From Batkoa obscura (lineage: Eukaryota; Entomophthoromycota; Entomophthoromycetes; Entomophthorales; Batkoaceae), in assembly GCA_030770535.1 (NCBI GenBank), contig JASVEC010000027.1, forward strand, positions 124,001 through 188,000: a stretch of DNA of 64,000 nt. Direction: 5' to 3'. Below the pieces are notes generated by a model that saw only the letters and a list, made by a program, of their open reading frames with translations, searched no databases and had not been told where the DNA came from. Shown one piece after another: positions 54,930-64,000 of this stretch. The position numbers were made by a program, and so were the translations under genes. Position 1 is the stretch's first letter. The number at the start of each line of letters is the position of its first letter.

Positions 54930-55331
54930 ACTGATTAAACATTAGCACTACTCTCATTATTAGGTAAACTTGTTTGTTATATCACTCTTTTAAATACATT
55001 ATTTCTTTATCTTTATCATTTACACCACTCGATTGGATGTTTTTTTTTTGGAATTAAGGAACTAATGGTTTCATAAGCTCATAATAATATTAAACAAATT
55101 ATTAAATAATATTTCAATTTACTTTAATATTTATACATAGTTATATTTTGAGCTTTTAATGAGTTGCTTCCTGAATCTTTATTTTAAATTATTCGTTATG
55201 CTAACAACTTATTTATCTTACGATAGCTTCATAATTTTAAGATTGTGCTTTATTTTAACTAATCTTTAGATCATAAACAAGAATACCAGTTTGAAGGTTT
55301 TAATCAAGAGTCTTTTTTTGTAAAGAGTCTA
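54930..55331. other. Intergenic
   Basis: AT-rich; no features. Confidence 0.5.
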
Positions 55332-55580
55332 CAGGTTAGTTTAAAAGCTTGGTTTAAACTTTGTCCAATTTCGATTTTTAGTAAAAATTGCAAATTAAGC
55401 ACCAAGTGCTACAAAAATAGCTGCTTTTTTGCTCTTTTAAGATTAATTGTATAGGAGTGTTTTTTTGTTCAGTATCTATTTGATCTTTTTTTTCCAGATT
55501 TTATGCTACAGAAAATCGTTTAAAAAAGTGAAATTGGAAAATTTTATTCTTGATTTTAACTAAGCTTCTAAACTTACATA
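55332..55580 (+). mobile_element. MITE family 2, copy c
   Basis: About 249-bp copy beginning GGTTAGTTTAAAAGCTTGG and ending AACTAAGCTTCTAAACTTAC. Aligns end to end with copies at 23449 and 44193. Confidence 0.8.
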
Positions 55581-56301
55581 TATAAAGCCTTTAAATACAG
55601 TAATGCCTACCATAAAACTATAAACATAAATGTCTTATTTAATTGATGAGCTTTATTTCTTATATTTATTTCTTATTTTTAGTTTATTTAATAATATAAC
55701 TATATAATATATTTTTTAGGATCCACTATGAGCAAACTGGGAGCTTCATGGTCCTAATAGTTCACAACGATAGCACCTTTACAAGGCTTTGGAATCTGAA
55801 AAAAAAAGTGGTAGTTTAATCATAATTTGCTATCTTTTTTATTTATCGTATAATTTATTTAAATTATATGATATTCTTTCTTTATCTTTTAATTATAATC
55901 TAAAAAATTTAATTTTAACATGAAACTTTTTATATACTAGTTAATGTTCAAAAAGATTATATAAACGTGTGATATTTTAAATGAATTTTTAGACAATTTA
56001 AGATGCAAAAAGGATAGTGAGAATTATAAACAATATACAGTAAATTTATTATTCTAACAATCAAGCTTTCTAGTTATAGGATTAGAATTCATCATTTCTA
56101 ATTTTAAAATTTAAAAACTAAATTTATTCCTTAAACTAAACTAAAACAAAAAGTAATAATAAATTTGTACAAATCAAAAAATAAATTAACACAAAAAACA
56201 AATTGTTATAAAACAACTTGACAAAAAAACTAACTACAAAGATTAGATTAATTACAAATGACTAAAGCGATATTTGATATCAGGTTAATATAGTATTTGA
56301 T
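55581..56301. other. Intergenic, 3' of the GT32 pseudogene
   Basis: AT-rich; nothing recognised. Confidence 0.5.
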
Positions 56302-57237
56302 TTAGCCCAGTTTATTGATTTTATTTTTCCAGCTGCCCAAAAATAAATGTTTGACTTTAGCTTCACCATTATAACCTTTATCTTCTTTAAATCCAATGGT
56401 TGGTAAAATATATATCTTGATGAAAAAATAGTCCTTGTATATCAAACTTTTTAACATCCGTTATATTAAGGCAGTTAGGGACAGCGTTCGACCAAATACC
56501 TGGACCTGTCCAATCTAATACATCACAACCATCTCGATACCTTTTCAGATTCATTGTTGGAGTAATATCTTTGATTTGATTAATGACATTCCATAGAACT
56601 GGATGTCCTTTAATAGATGAAAATGCCAATTGAATAAATTGGATTCCTCTCGTATAGTCATCAGGTTTCCGGTATCTCAAGCCAAGATCTACATTATATG
56701 CCTCAATTGAAATAATCATATTTACGCCTGATACTCTATCATTCCGTGTATCAATTGGTGTAATGGACAATGTGTCAGTATCAGTATAAATGCCACCATA
56801 TAACTATAACACGATATATCTAAAGTAATCAGCTTTAAGTACAGGCATAGGAAGAGATCTAAAAGCTTCATAAATATCCTTAGGCATGTTTGTATAGATA
56901 ATATTATCTATTTCACCATCACCATATATCTTTATTCTATAAAAAGGGTTACATGTCCTCCAAGAGATTAAAATATCACTTTAATATCATTTAAACCTCT
57001 AGTAGTCATATATGTTGACTTTGGCATTTTTATACCTCGATCTATCAATTTCTTTTTTGATTCAGTATTTGATTTTTCTACTTTTTCTACTTCAATCTGT
57101 GCTTCTCTTTTATATATTTGGTTACCCTGACGTAACTCCTTACTTTCCATCAGTTGATCTTTTAATGTTTGCTTCATTCGATCTTCTGAAATTATTGATC
57201 CAATTAGCAATATCACAATTATTACTAACATGACCAT
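56302..57237 (-). pseudogene. GT32 (OCH1-related) pseudogene, copy 2
   Basis: Full-length minus-strand relative of copy 1. N-terminal helix MVMLVIIVILLIGSIIS, stem, KMPKSTYMTTRGLNDIK, then after a frameshift near 56975 the domain continues (SWRTCNPFYRIKIYGDGEID, MPVLKADYFRYIVL), a TAG in place of a Tyr codon before LYGGIYTDTDT, an uninterrupted part to CDVLDWTGPGIWSNAV, a second frameshift near 56405, and the usual C-terminus KVKHLFLGSWKNKINK. Three breaks with most of the family motifs intact suggest a young pseudogene. The metal-binding Asp-x-Asp is still coded. Confidence 0.85.
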
Positions 57238-57975
57238 TGTAGTATATGATCTAAATCCATTAACTAAGTAAATTATACTTATTTGTTAACTATTCTAAAG
57301 TAATTTAAAATTTAATAGTTAATATATTTTTAATAAAAAATATAATATAGGGTTTACTACTAGGGGATTTCAATAAAGGATACTTCAGTAGTAGTAGCAT
57401 GAGAATACATTTTTGTATTGCTCCTATCCTAAATTTAGATTCGTCTATTCATTAACTTGATGTAGATTATGTTACTCAACTGAAATGAGTACAGTGTCAA
57501 GGATTTGAAATGTTTTTATAAACACGGTGACTTTTAGTAAAGGGAAACACAAGCTTCATAATCCCAAGAATGCTATTTCTTTACAACAATTATATTAAGA
57601 ATTATTACTTTAGACTTTCTTTTTTTTCACCAAACCTTAACCCTATATTTTATATAACTTATCAATACTGAAAAGTTTATTGAATAAAGTGAACTAAACT
57701 AAAGCTAAAATTAAGTTCAAAGGTTTACAACACTTTATTTCTTGTTCTAATTAACTTTATCATTATTATTATTAAAGCATATGAGCGCGTTAATACTTTT
57801 GAGATTTTTATTATTATAAAAAGTGAATTATCCCAGTTATCAATAAACAGTATAACTATCTATACCAAAATGTTTGTTATCACCTATGCATCAGACATAT
57901 TAAACTTTATTATGGTTTATAAAAAAAATTAAATAACCAGTTCACAAAATCAATAAAATGAAGGAGGGTTTTGAT
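57238..57975. other. Intergenic
   Basis: AT-rich; no features. Confidence 0.5.
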
Positions 57976-58081
57976 ATACTGGGATGTATTTTTTTGTTTA
58001 AGAATTTTACTAATAATTATTCTATTCAAATAGCACTTGAAAAATGAAAAAAACAATGAAATAAAAAAAAATACTGTTATA
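57976..58081 (+). mobile_element. MITE family 1, copy s
   Basis: Plus-orientation copy, left end ACTGGGATGTA, core AATAGCACTTGAAAAATG, right end degraded. Confidence 0.75.
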
Positions 58082-58429
58082 CTTTTTTAATTTAAATGCC
58101 AAATTTATTACTGTTATTTTTATGATTAATTTTTACAAAGATAATATCGGATATCTTAATTGAAATATATATATTAAATTATTTTTTAATATTGTACTTT
58201 TTAATGAAATTGTTAAGTTTTATAATATTTTATATAAATTTTATAATAATATTTTTTATAAATTTTATTCTATATAGTTTATAGCTTATTATATACTATT
58301 TTTGTTATATAAATTAAACTGGATTTAAAGTTTAAATTGATATAATAATAAAATATTTTTAATGTTTTAAATAAAAAAAATTAATATGATAATTTTTATA
58401 TTATTTATTTAAAGAAGTTAAGGATTTAT
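58082..58429. other. Intergenic, almost pure A+T
   Basis: No features apart from extreme AT content. Confidence 0.5.
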
Positions 58430-58534
58430 TTGGGAATGTATTTTTATGTTTAAGAATTTCACTACCAATTTTTCCACTTAAACAGCGCTTAAAAAATGGA
58501 ACAAGTAATGAAACCAAAAAAAATATTCTCATTT
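58430..58534 (+). mobile_element. MITE family 1, copy t
   Basis: Plus-orientation copy, left end TTGGGAATGTA, core ACAGCGCTTAAAAAATGG, right end ATATTCTCATT. Confidence 0.8.
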
Positions 58535-59003
58535 TGTGATTTGTGTAATAAAAAAAAGCACCTAGTTTTATGAAATAAAAATATTAATATTAATACTAAT
58601 AGTTTATTTTTTATTGATAAAAAACTTAATAAATAGTAATATATAGTTGCTGCAACTTTTTTGTAACTTAATTTACAATGATTTTTAAAGCTAATATTTG
58701 TTTGATTAGTTTTTTAATTTTTAATTATAATATGAGTTTTAGTTAAATTTTATTCATTAATGAATAATCATTTGAATTACAATAGAGTTGCAATAACTGT
58801 AAAAACTTGGGTTCACTGGTTAATAAAAAAAGAATTTAAGGCTTATCTTTAATTGGCTTGTTCTAATAATAAAACTTTAATAATGTTCTTCAAATATTCG
58901 AGTTAGTAGATTTTCTTGTAATCAAAAATTAATATTTAATGATTTATTTTTTTAACTAAATAGCTTTATTAGCCCATTTCAAAAGTTTATAATAGACAAT
59001 AAC
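58535..59003. other. Intergenic, upstream of GT32-3
   Basis: AT-rich; promoter presumably here, no motif singled out. Confidence 0.45.
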
Positions 59004-59957
59004 ATGAGATATATAAAAAGGATATTAAATTCTAAAAATATTGAATTATTATTATTTGGTTTTTTATTATTTTTATTTTTATTAGAATTAGGAATTTATT
59101 TAGATATTCGTCCAGAACATATTGATAATTTAAGTAAGTTATTTTTTATTTTTTATTTAATATTTAATATATAACATTTAATAATAGAGAGAAGAATTTT
59201 AGGAACTAAAGAAATCCCAAAAGTTATATTTACAATTAAAAAACCAAGTACAATAATATCAAAAAAAGTGGAAAGTAGTTGGACTATTAAAAATCCAGAT
59301 TATAATTTCACGGTTTATGAAGATAATAAAGTTGATGATATAGTTAAACAACATATGTCTAAAGAAATTTATGAAGCATTTAATTCTTTGCCATTAAAAA
59401 TATTAAAAGCAGATTATTTTCGATATATTCAATTATATTTAAATGGTGGTATTTATACAGACTCAGATACAATATGTAAACAAAGTATTGATTTATGGAA
59501 AGATAATAATCAAGGAATTGAAATGATTATTGGGTTAGAAAATTATCGACCTAATAAATATTATAAATGTAATCAACAAGGTTTTGGTAGAGATGTACAG
59601 TTTATTCAATGGACTATAGCCAGTTGTAAAAAACATCCAATTTTATTATCAGTAATCAATAAGATTCAAAAAATGACACCAATTATGTTAAAAAAACAGA
59701 CATGGACTTATTGTGATATTATGAATTGGACTGGACCAGGTATTTGGTCAGATGCAGTATTAGAATATTTGAATGTAAGAGATAAAAGAGAATTAAATAT
59801 TTTAAGTCCTAGATTAATTAATGGCGTTTATGTTCTTCCTTTAACTGGGTTTTGTTCAGATTATAAAGGACATTATATTCATTATCCTGGTAAAGTTTTA
59901 CATTTATTTTCAGGTTCTTGGAAGAAGAAAAATAGCTTAATTTATACAAGAGAATAG
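59004..59957 (+). CDS. GT32 alpha-1,6-mannosyltransferase-like protein (OCH1-related), copy 3
   Basis: Predicted 299-aa type II Golgi enzyme; exons 59004-59133 and 59188-59957. The anchor (residues ~13-31, LLLFGFLLFLFLLELGIYL) is followed by a very short stem and then the GT32 domain: EIPKVIFTIKKPSTIISKKV, SSWTIKNPDYNFTVYEDNKV, LKADYFRYIQLYLNGGIYTD with Asp-x-Asp in SDSDT (TDSDTICKQS), GRDVQFIQWTIASCKKHPIL, WTGPGIWSDAVLEYL and KVLHLFSGSWKKK. It has an intron that copy 1 lacks and a markedly more AT-biased codon use, so it is the older branch of the cluster and not a recent duplicate. Confidence 0.88.
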
Positions 59958-60201
59958 TTAATTTTTAAATTATAATAAAAAAGTATAATAATATTAATGA
60001 TGAGGGTAGGATGAATATTAATTAATAGTTAAATAATAAGGATTTAATAAATTAGAATAATTATTAATATCATATTATGTTAAAAGAAAAATAATAGTTT
60101 TAATTTTAGAATTCAATATTCAATCGATAGATTTTATTTATTAATATTGTCTTTGGGAAGGTTAAATATAAAGTTACAAATAGTTAATAAAAAGAAATTA
60201 T

Positions 60202-60311
60202 TTTATTTTTATTTTTATTTTTATTTTTATTTTTATTTTTATTTTTATTTTTATTTTTATTTTTATTTTTATTTTTATTTTTATTTTTATTTTTATTTTT
60301 ATTTTTATTTT
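60202..60311. repeat. (TTTTTA)n microsatellite, ~18 units
   Basis: Near-perfect hexanucleotide tract of ~110 bp between GT32-3 and the PAP2 gene. The open frame coding Phe-Tyr repeats here is an artefact of the tract. Confidence 0.9.
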
Positions 60312-60517
60312 GTTAAACTAAAAATTATATAGTATAAAGAGTATTATTGATTAATATTTTAATAGATATTATTAATTTATAAAATAAATAATAAAATTTT
60401 AATAACAAAATTAAAATCGAACTTTCAAACTTTTCCAATTAATTTCCTAATCAAAATTATTAAAAAAAAAACAAATCATTTGAATTCTATTTCTTCATTT
60501 CTTGTATCAATTTAATT

Positions 60518-60876
60518 ATGAAATTTCAATTTCAAAAACAATATCTTTATTATTTATTAGATTGGTTTTTATGTAGTTTATTTATAATAATTGCTAAAAT
60601 CTTTGATATTCTTTATTCTCCTAATTTACAACAAGTATTTAATATTAATGATAATAATATAAGATATCCAATGACACAGCAAGAAACAGTTTCTAATTTA
60701 TGGTTATGGGTAAGTTAGTTAATAAATTAAAATATTTTTATTTATTTAATATAATATTTATTTATCTTTATTTTATTTAGTTAACTTCTTTATTATTTCC
60801 ATTATTAATAATAATAACTACTCGTTTAATTAAAAAAGATTGGAATTATATTCATTTAGGTTGTTTAGGTAAATAA

Positions 60877-60907
<31 letters not shown>

Positions 60908-61732
60908 TCTTATGATAAAAAATAATATAACTAAATGAATTATTAGGTTTATTTTTATCAATTTCCGTTAATTATTTGATTACACATGTAATTAAAGTAA
61001 GTTTATCTTCTTCCTTTTATCATCTACTGTTAATCTATTATAACTTTTTACTTTTCTATAGAATTTAGCCAGTCGATTAAGACCTGATTTTTTATCTCGA
61101 TGTGATCCTAATTTAGAATTAATTAAAGAACAAACTTTATTAACATTATATACAATATCAATATGTCAACAAAGTAATTTAAAATTATTAAGAGCGGGTA
61201 TGCAAAGTTTTTATTCAGGACATACATCAAGTAAGTTTTTATATTAATTTAATTATTTATTTTTGTTTTTATTCTTTTTTATTATTAGCTTCTTTTTCAG
61301 GTTTATTTTATTTATCCATTTATTTGTATAAATTATTATTTAATAATAATAATAATAATCAACAACAACAGACTTATAACAAAATTTATAAATTATATCC
61401 TTGTTTATTACCTATTTTAACAGCTAGTTTTATAATGATATCAAGAGTAACTGATTATCGTCATCATTTTACTGATGTTTTATTTGGTATGATTATGGGT
61501 AAGTTAAAGTAGAGATTATTATATTATTATATTATTATATTATTATTCTATTTATATTTTATATTTTTATTTATTTTATTTCTATTTATTAGGTATAATC
61601 TGTAGTGTATTTTCTTATCAATTTTATTTCCCATGGTATTCCAATCCATTAGTTTATTATAATACTAATAATAGTTTAAGTAATAGTGATCCAAGTTTAT
61701 TTCAAAATGAATTAGTACCATTACCAAATTAA
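60518..61732 (+). CDS. DPP1: PAP2-type lipid phosphatase (diacylglycerol pyrophosphate phosphatase family)
   Basis: Predicted 282-aa integral membrane phosphatase; exons 60518-60709, 60781-60868, 60947-60996, 61062-61230, 61289-61498 and 61593-61732. All three PAP2 motifs are present: KNLASRLRPDF (K-x6-RP), YSGHTS (PSGH variant with Ser-Gly-His), and SRVTDYRHHFTDV (SR-x5-H-x3-D), with catalytic His in motifs 2 and 3. The context LRPDFLSRCDP matches the Dpp1/Lpp1 family, whose members have six helices and remove phosphate from diacylglycerol pyrophosphate, phosphatidate and lysophosphatidate. Six hydrophobic segments can be counted. An Asn/Gln tract interrupts the loop before motif 3. It converges with the heme lyase gene, 124 bp between stops. 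Confidence 0.9.
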
Positions 61733-61856
61733 TTAAAAATAAATATCAAATATAATTAACATTATTTTATTTTTATTTTTTATTCTTTTATTCTTTTATT
61801 CTTTTATTTTTAATATTAAAATCTTTTATTTTATTTCTACTCTCTCTCTCTCTTTT

Positions 61857-62927
61857 TTAAAATAACCAATTTAATACTCTATCTTTTAAATTACTAAATG
61901 AATCTAATGCTGGTCGTGCATCAATATAAAATGAAGGCAATTCACTTCTATTATCCTTATTATTATTATCCTTATTATTGTTATTATTATTATTATTCTC
62001 TTGTTTTTTTCCACTATAAAAATCAATAACATAATGAACTTCTTTACCACATCTATTGACATACCAATCATGACGATCAAAAGGAAGACTATAACTAAAT
62101 AAAATAAATATTGTATATTTAATATAAATAATTAATATATATTATTAAAATATTCTTATTCTAATTGACTTACCCTAACCAACTCATAATTCTTGCTTTT
62201 GGACTAATTTTATTTGGATTACCTTCAAATCGATCTAATTTTGGTGTATCACAAACACTATTAAAAATTAAAAATTAAAAGTTCAATATTATTAAATTAA
62301 TTCAACATCTCTTTTTCTTCTTTCCTTCTTTTCATCATTTAATATCACCACTATTATTAATAAATAAATAATAATAAAAATACCTTACCTTTTATATTTT
62401 TTTTCATATTCCATCACTAACTTCCAAGCTCTTTCATTGATGAGGTTATGAATTGGAACAATTACTTTCATATCTTCTTCATTAGTCTTCCAAGACTTTC
62501 TTTTCATTGCATTATAAAACATTTGTTCACTTGGATAAACCCAATTACTTTCTCCTTCTTCAGTATCCGTTTTTGGGATACTACTGATTTCTCGTTCTTG
62601 TTTTAAATTAGAAGTAGAGGAATGATTCAGAGTAGATGAATAATACATATTATTTTTTGGATTCAATTCTTTTATATCTTTGGGTGAGGATGTTTCTCTT
62701 GTATTCTCTTCTTTTTTTAACATATTGACCCATTTTTTTGAACTTTCAGAAGTATGTTCTATTGGACATTTTTTTATTTCTTCTTCTTCTTTTACTTCTC
62801 CTTTATTACTACTTTTCTTCTTTGATTCTTCTATTTTCATTAATTCCATCCATTCTTGTTTACTTTGATCTGTATGATCAATTGGACATTTTGTAATATT
62901 TTCTGTAGTTGCTTTTTCGGTAGTCAT
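61857..62927 (-). CDS. CYC3: Holocytochrome c synthase (cytochrome c heme lyase)
   Basis: Predicted 286-aa enzyme of the mitochondrial intermembrane space that attaches heme to apocytochrome c (or c1). Exons (reverse): 62927-62389, 62257-62174 and 62094-61857. Two heme-regulatory CPI motifs occur at residues 14 (KCPIDHT) and 54 (KCPIEHT). The catalytic domain has [40 protein letters not shown] (containing the heme-ligand His of VPIHN), [49 protein letters not shown] and [16 protein letters not shown] poly-Asn insertion follows the FYSG motif. Whether it serves c, c1 or both is undecided. Confidence 0.92.
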
Positions 62928-63202
62928 CTTTTTTATTTATTTAAAAAAATAAAAAAATCTTAATGATTTTGGATCGAATTTTTATTAATAAAATGCTTGG
63001 TTGAATTTAAGTTTATTTAATAAACATTAAAATGATTGAAAATTATTAATAATAAAAAGGTTAAAAACTTCATAAAAAATAACTAAATTATAATATTTCA
63101 AATAGATAATACAACAATTGAAAGAAATTTCATTTATTTTTTATTTAAAAAATAAGTATGGAATCATAAATCTTTTTTTCATTCATATTCATATTCATAT
63201 AT
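62928..63202. other. Intergenic between CYC3 and the RRM gene
   Basis: AT-rich, with a short ATTCAT/ATATTC hexamer tract at 63180-63200 just after the RRM-gene stop. Confidence 0.5.
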
Positions 63203-64000
63203 TTAAGCACTTTTCTCTTCTTCAGTTGAAGGTGGAACATAAGGTTCAGAGTGAGCAACCGAAATATTAAGAATTCGAGTATTAATTTCAACTTCTCCAA
63301 TCTCTCTAAGAACTCTTTGTTGTTCTTCATTAGACTTTAACTCAACAAATCCAAACCCTTTACTATGACCAGTGGCACTACGGCGTACAACATGAGCTGA
63401 AACGACATCAAAGGACTCAAATACCTGTCGAAGTCCTTCATCACTAAGTGAAAATGGAAGGTTAGCTACAAATAAGGTGGTTGGATTAGGTTCTCCAGCT
63501 GGTTTAGCTGATTTATGGGCACGACCACCACGGCCACGGCCTCTGAAACCACCTCTACCACGACGAGGTCCTTTACTGGAACCTTTACCTTTTTTATCGG
63601 TATCTTCACTCTTTTCTTCTTTAGTAGAACTGTTACTTTCTTCTTTGGCAAGAGTACCGTTACTAGTTTCTTTAGATTTATCTTCACCTTCTTTGGTTTC
63701 TTCTTCACTACCTTCTTTTTTACCCTTTGGTTTACGTGGTCCCTTGGCACGTGGTTTACGTGCCTTTGGACGACGACGTGGAGCTTTTGGACGAGCAATT
63801 TCTACTTTAATAGAATTGCCATTAAGGTCTTTACCGTTACCTTCTTTAGCAGCTTTTTCAGCTTGTTCTAAAGTTTCAAAAGAAATAAAAGCATAGTTGG
63901 ATCTCTTTTTTAAATAAAGAAGAGTTTGTACACTAAAATAAAGAATATAAATAAGCTTATTTAATAAAAGAAATAAAAGAATCCTTACATCTTTCCATAA
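63203..64000 (-). CDS. RNA-binding protein with two RRMs around a basic RG-rich linker (5' end outside window)
   Basis: C-terminal part of a two-RRM protein, cut by the window end. Exons (reverse): beyond 64000 to 63989, then 63932-63203, with a 56-nt intron. The first RRM is represented from its helix 1-strand 2 onward: YGKIVQTLLYLKKRSNYAFI then SFETLEQAEKAAKE and NGNSIKVEIARP (RNP1 variant NYAFISF). A linker of ~100 residues is highly charged (Pro/Lys/Arg, then Lys/Glu/Ser) and ends with GPRRGRGGFRGRGRGGR, an RGG-type stretch that can be arginine-methylated. The second RRM is complete: TTLFVANLPFSLSDEGL (RNP2), HSKGFGFVEL (RNP1), ILNISVAHSEPY. The RRM-RGG-RRM order matches yeast Sbp1, a translation repressor and decapping activator; that function is inferred. 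Confidence 0.82.
   Translation of the reverse strand, partial: LWKDVRILLFLLLNKLIYILYFSVQTLLYLKKRSNYAFISFETLEQAEKAAKEGNGKDLNGNSIKVEIARPKAPRRRPKARKPRAKGPRKPKGKKEGSEEETKEGEDKSKETSNGTLAKEESNSSTKEEKSEDTDKKGKGSSKGPRRGRGGFRGRGRGGRAHKSAKPAGEPNPTTLFVANLPFSLSDEGLRQVFESFDVVSAHVVRRSATGHSKGFGFVELKSNEEQQRVLREIGEVEINTRILNISVAHSEPYVPPSTEEEKSA

Noticed and set aside
60147-60332. Open frame with Phe-Tyr repeats
   Set aside because: Direct translation of the (TTTTTA)n microsatellite.
63466-63896. Open frames of 110-139 codons on both strands over the RNA-binding protein gene
   Set aside because: They are shadows in other frames of the two-RRM protein, kept open by its locally higher GC content and its RG-rich linker. 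The RRM frame has the motifs.

Overview
The window looks like nuclear DNA of an early-diverging filamentous fungus. It is very AT-rich. Most genes are split by short GT...AG introns (41 to about 170 nt, mostly 45-75 nt). Fungal hallmark families are present: TOK-type two-pore K+ channels, GT15 and GT32 mannosyltransferases, a fungal-type transcription factor, SNO/PDX2 and cytochrome c heme lyase. AT-richness, secreted trypsins and a copper-thionein-like pair together suggest Entomophthoromycotina (a Conidiobolus-like genome). That placement is inference; no rRNA or other marker is present.

Layout. 1-2.2 kb: 3' part of a MOSC/mARC-like gene facing a cytochrome b561 gene. 3.0-7.2 kb: a tandem duplication of a very large Cys-rich metallothionein gene with its promoter. 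7.3-14.2 kb: a compact block with a KTR/GT15 mannosyltransferase (one-base frameshift in a T run), an MTQ1-like methyltransferase, a RING-CH membrane E3 ligase, PDX2 glutaminase and a transcription factor lacking a zinc cluster. 14.9-28 kb: a 1.6 kb terminal-inverted-repeat element, then three TOK channel genes; the outer two form a near-identical inverted pair around a diverged third TOK gene, mitochondrial bL9 and a small unknown gene. 28.9-39.8 kb: a membrane-anchored periplasmic-binding-protein-like gene, a rhodanese-PTP phosphatase, tRNA-Arg(ACG), a low-molecular-weight PTP and a PX-BAR sorting nexin. 40-53 kb: gene-poor, with two inverted secreted trypsin paralogs, a Myb/SANT-like gene and relics. 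53.9-60 kb: three OCH1-like GT32 genes, one dead. 60.5-64 kb: a PAP2 lipid phosphatase, cytochrome c heme lyase and a two-RRM RNA-binding protein.

Intron positions were fitted by hand. For every complete spliced gene the summed exon length is a multiple of three and the reading frame stays open.

Two themes stand out. First, about 20 copies of a ~104 bp MITE with TGGGGATGT ends flanked by TA are scattered here, mainly between 30 and 59 kb, including direct abutments and a head-to-head pair; a second MITE family (~250 bp, three copies), a ~150 bp foldback and a related 1.6 kb element are also present. Second, three paralog pairs (metallothionein, TOK, trypsin) show near-identical blocks ending abruptly in diverged sequence, as expected of ectopic gene conversion. 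In the trypsins the identical block stops just before the substrate-pocket segment, so one copy keeps Asp189 and the other has Asn189/Val190/Ala226. In the TOK pair the unconverted first exon of one copy carries an in-frame stop.
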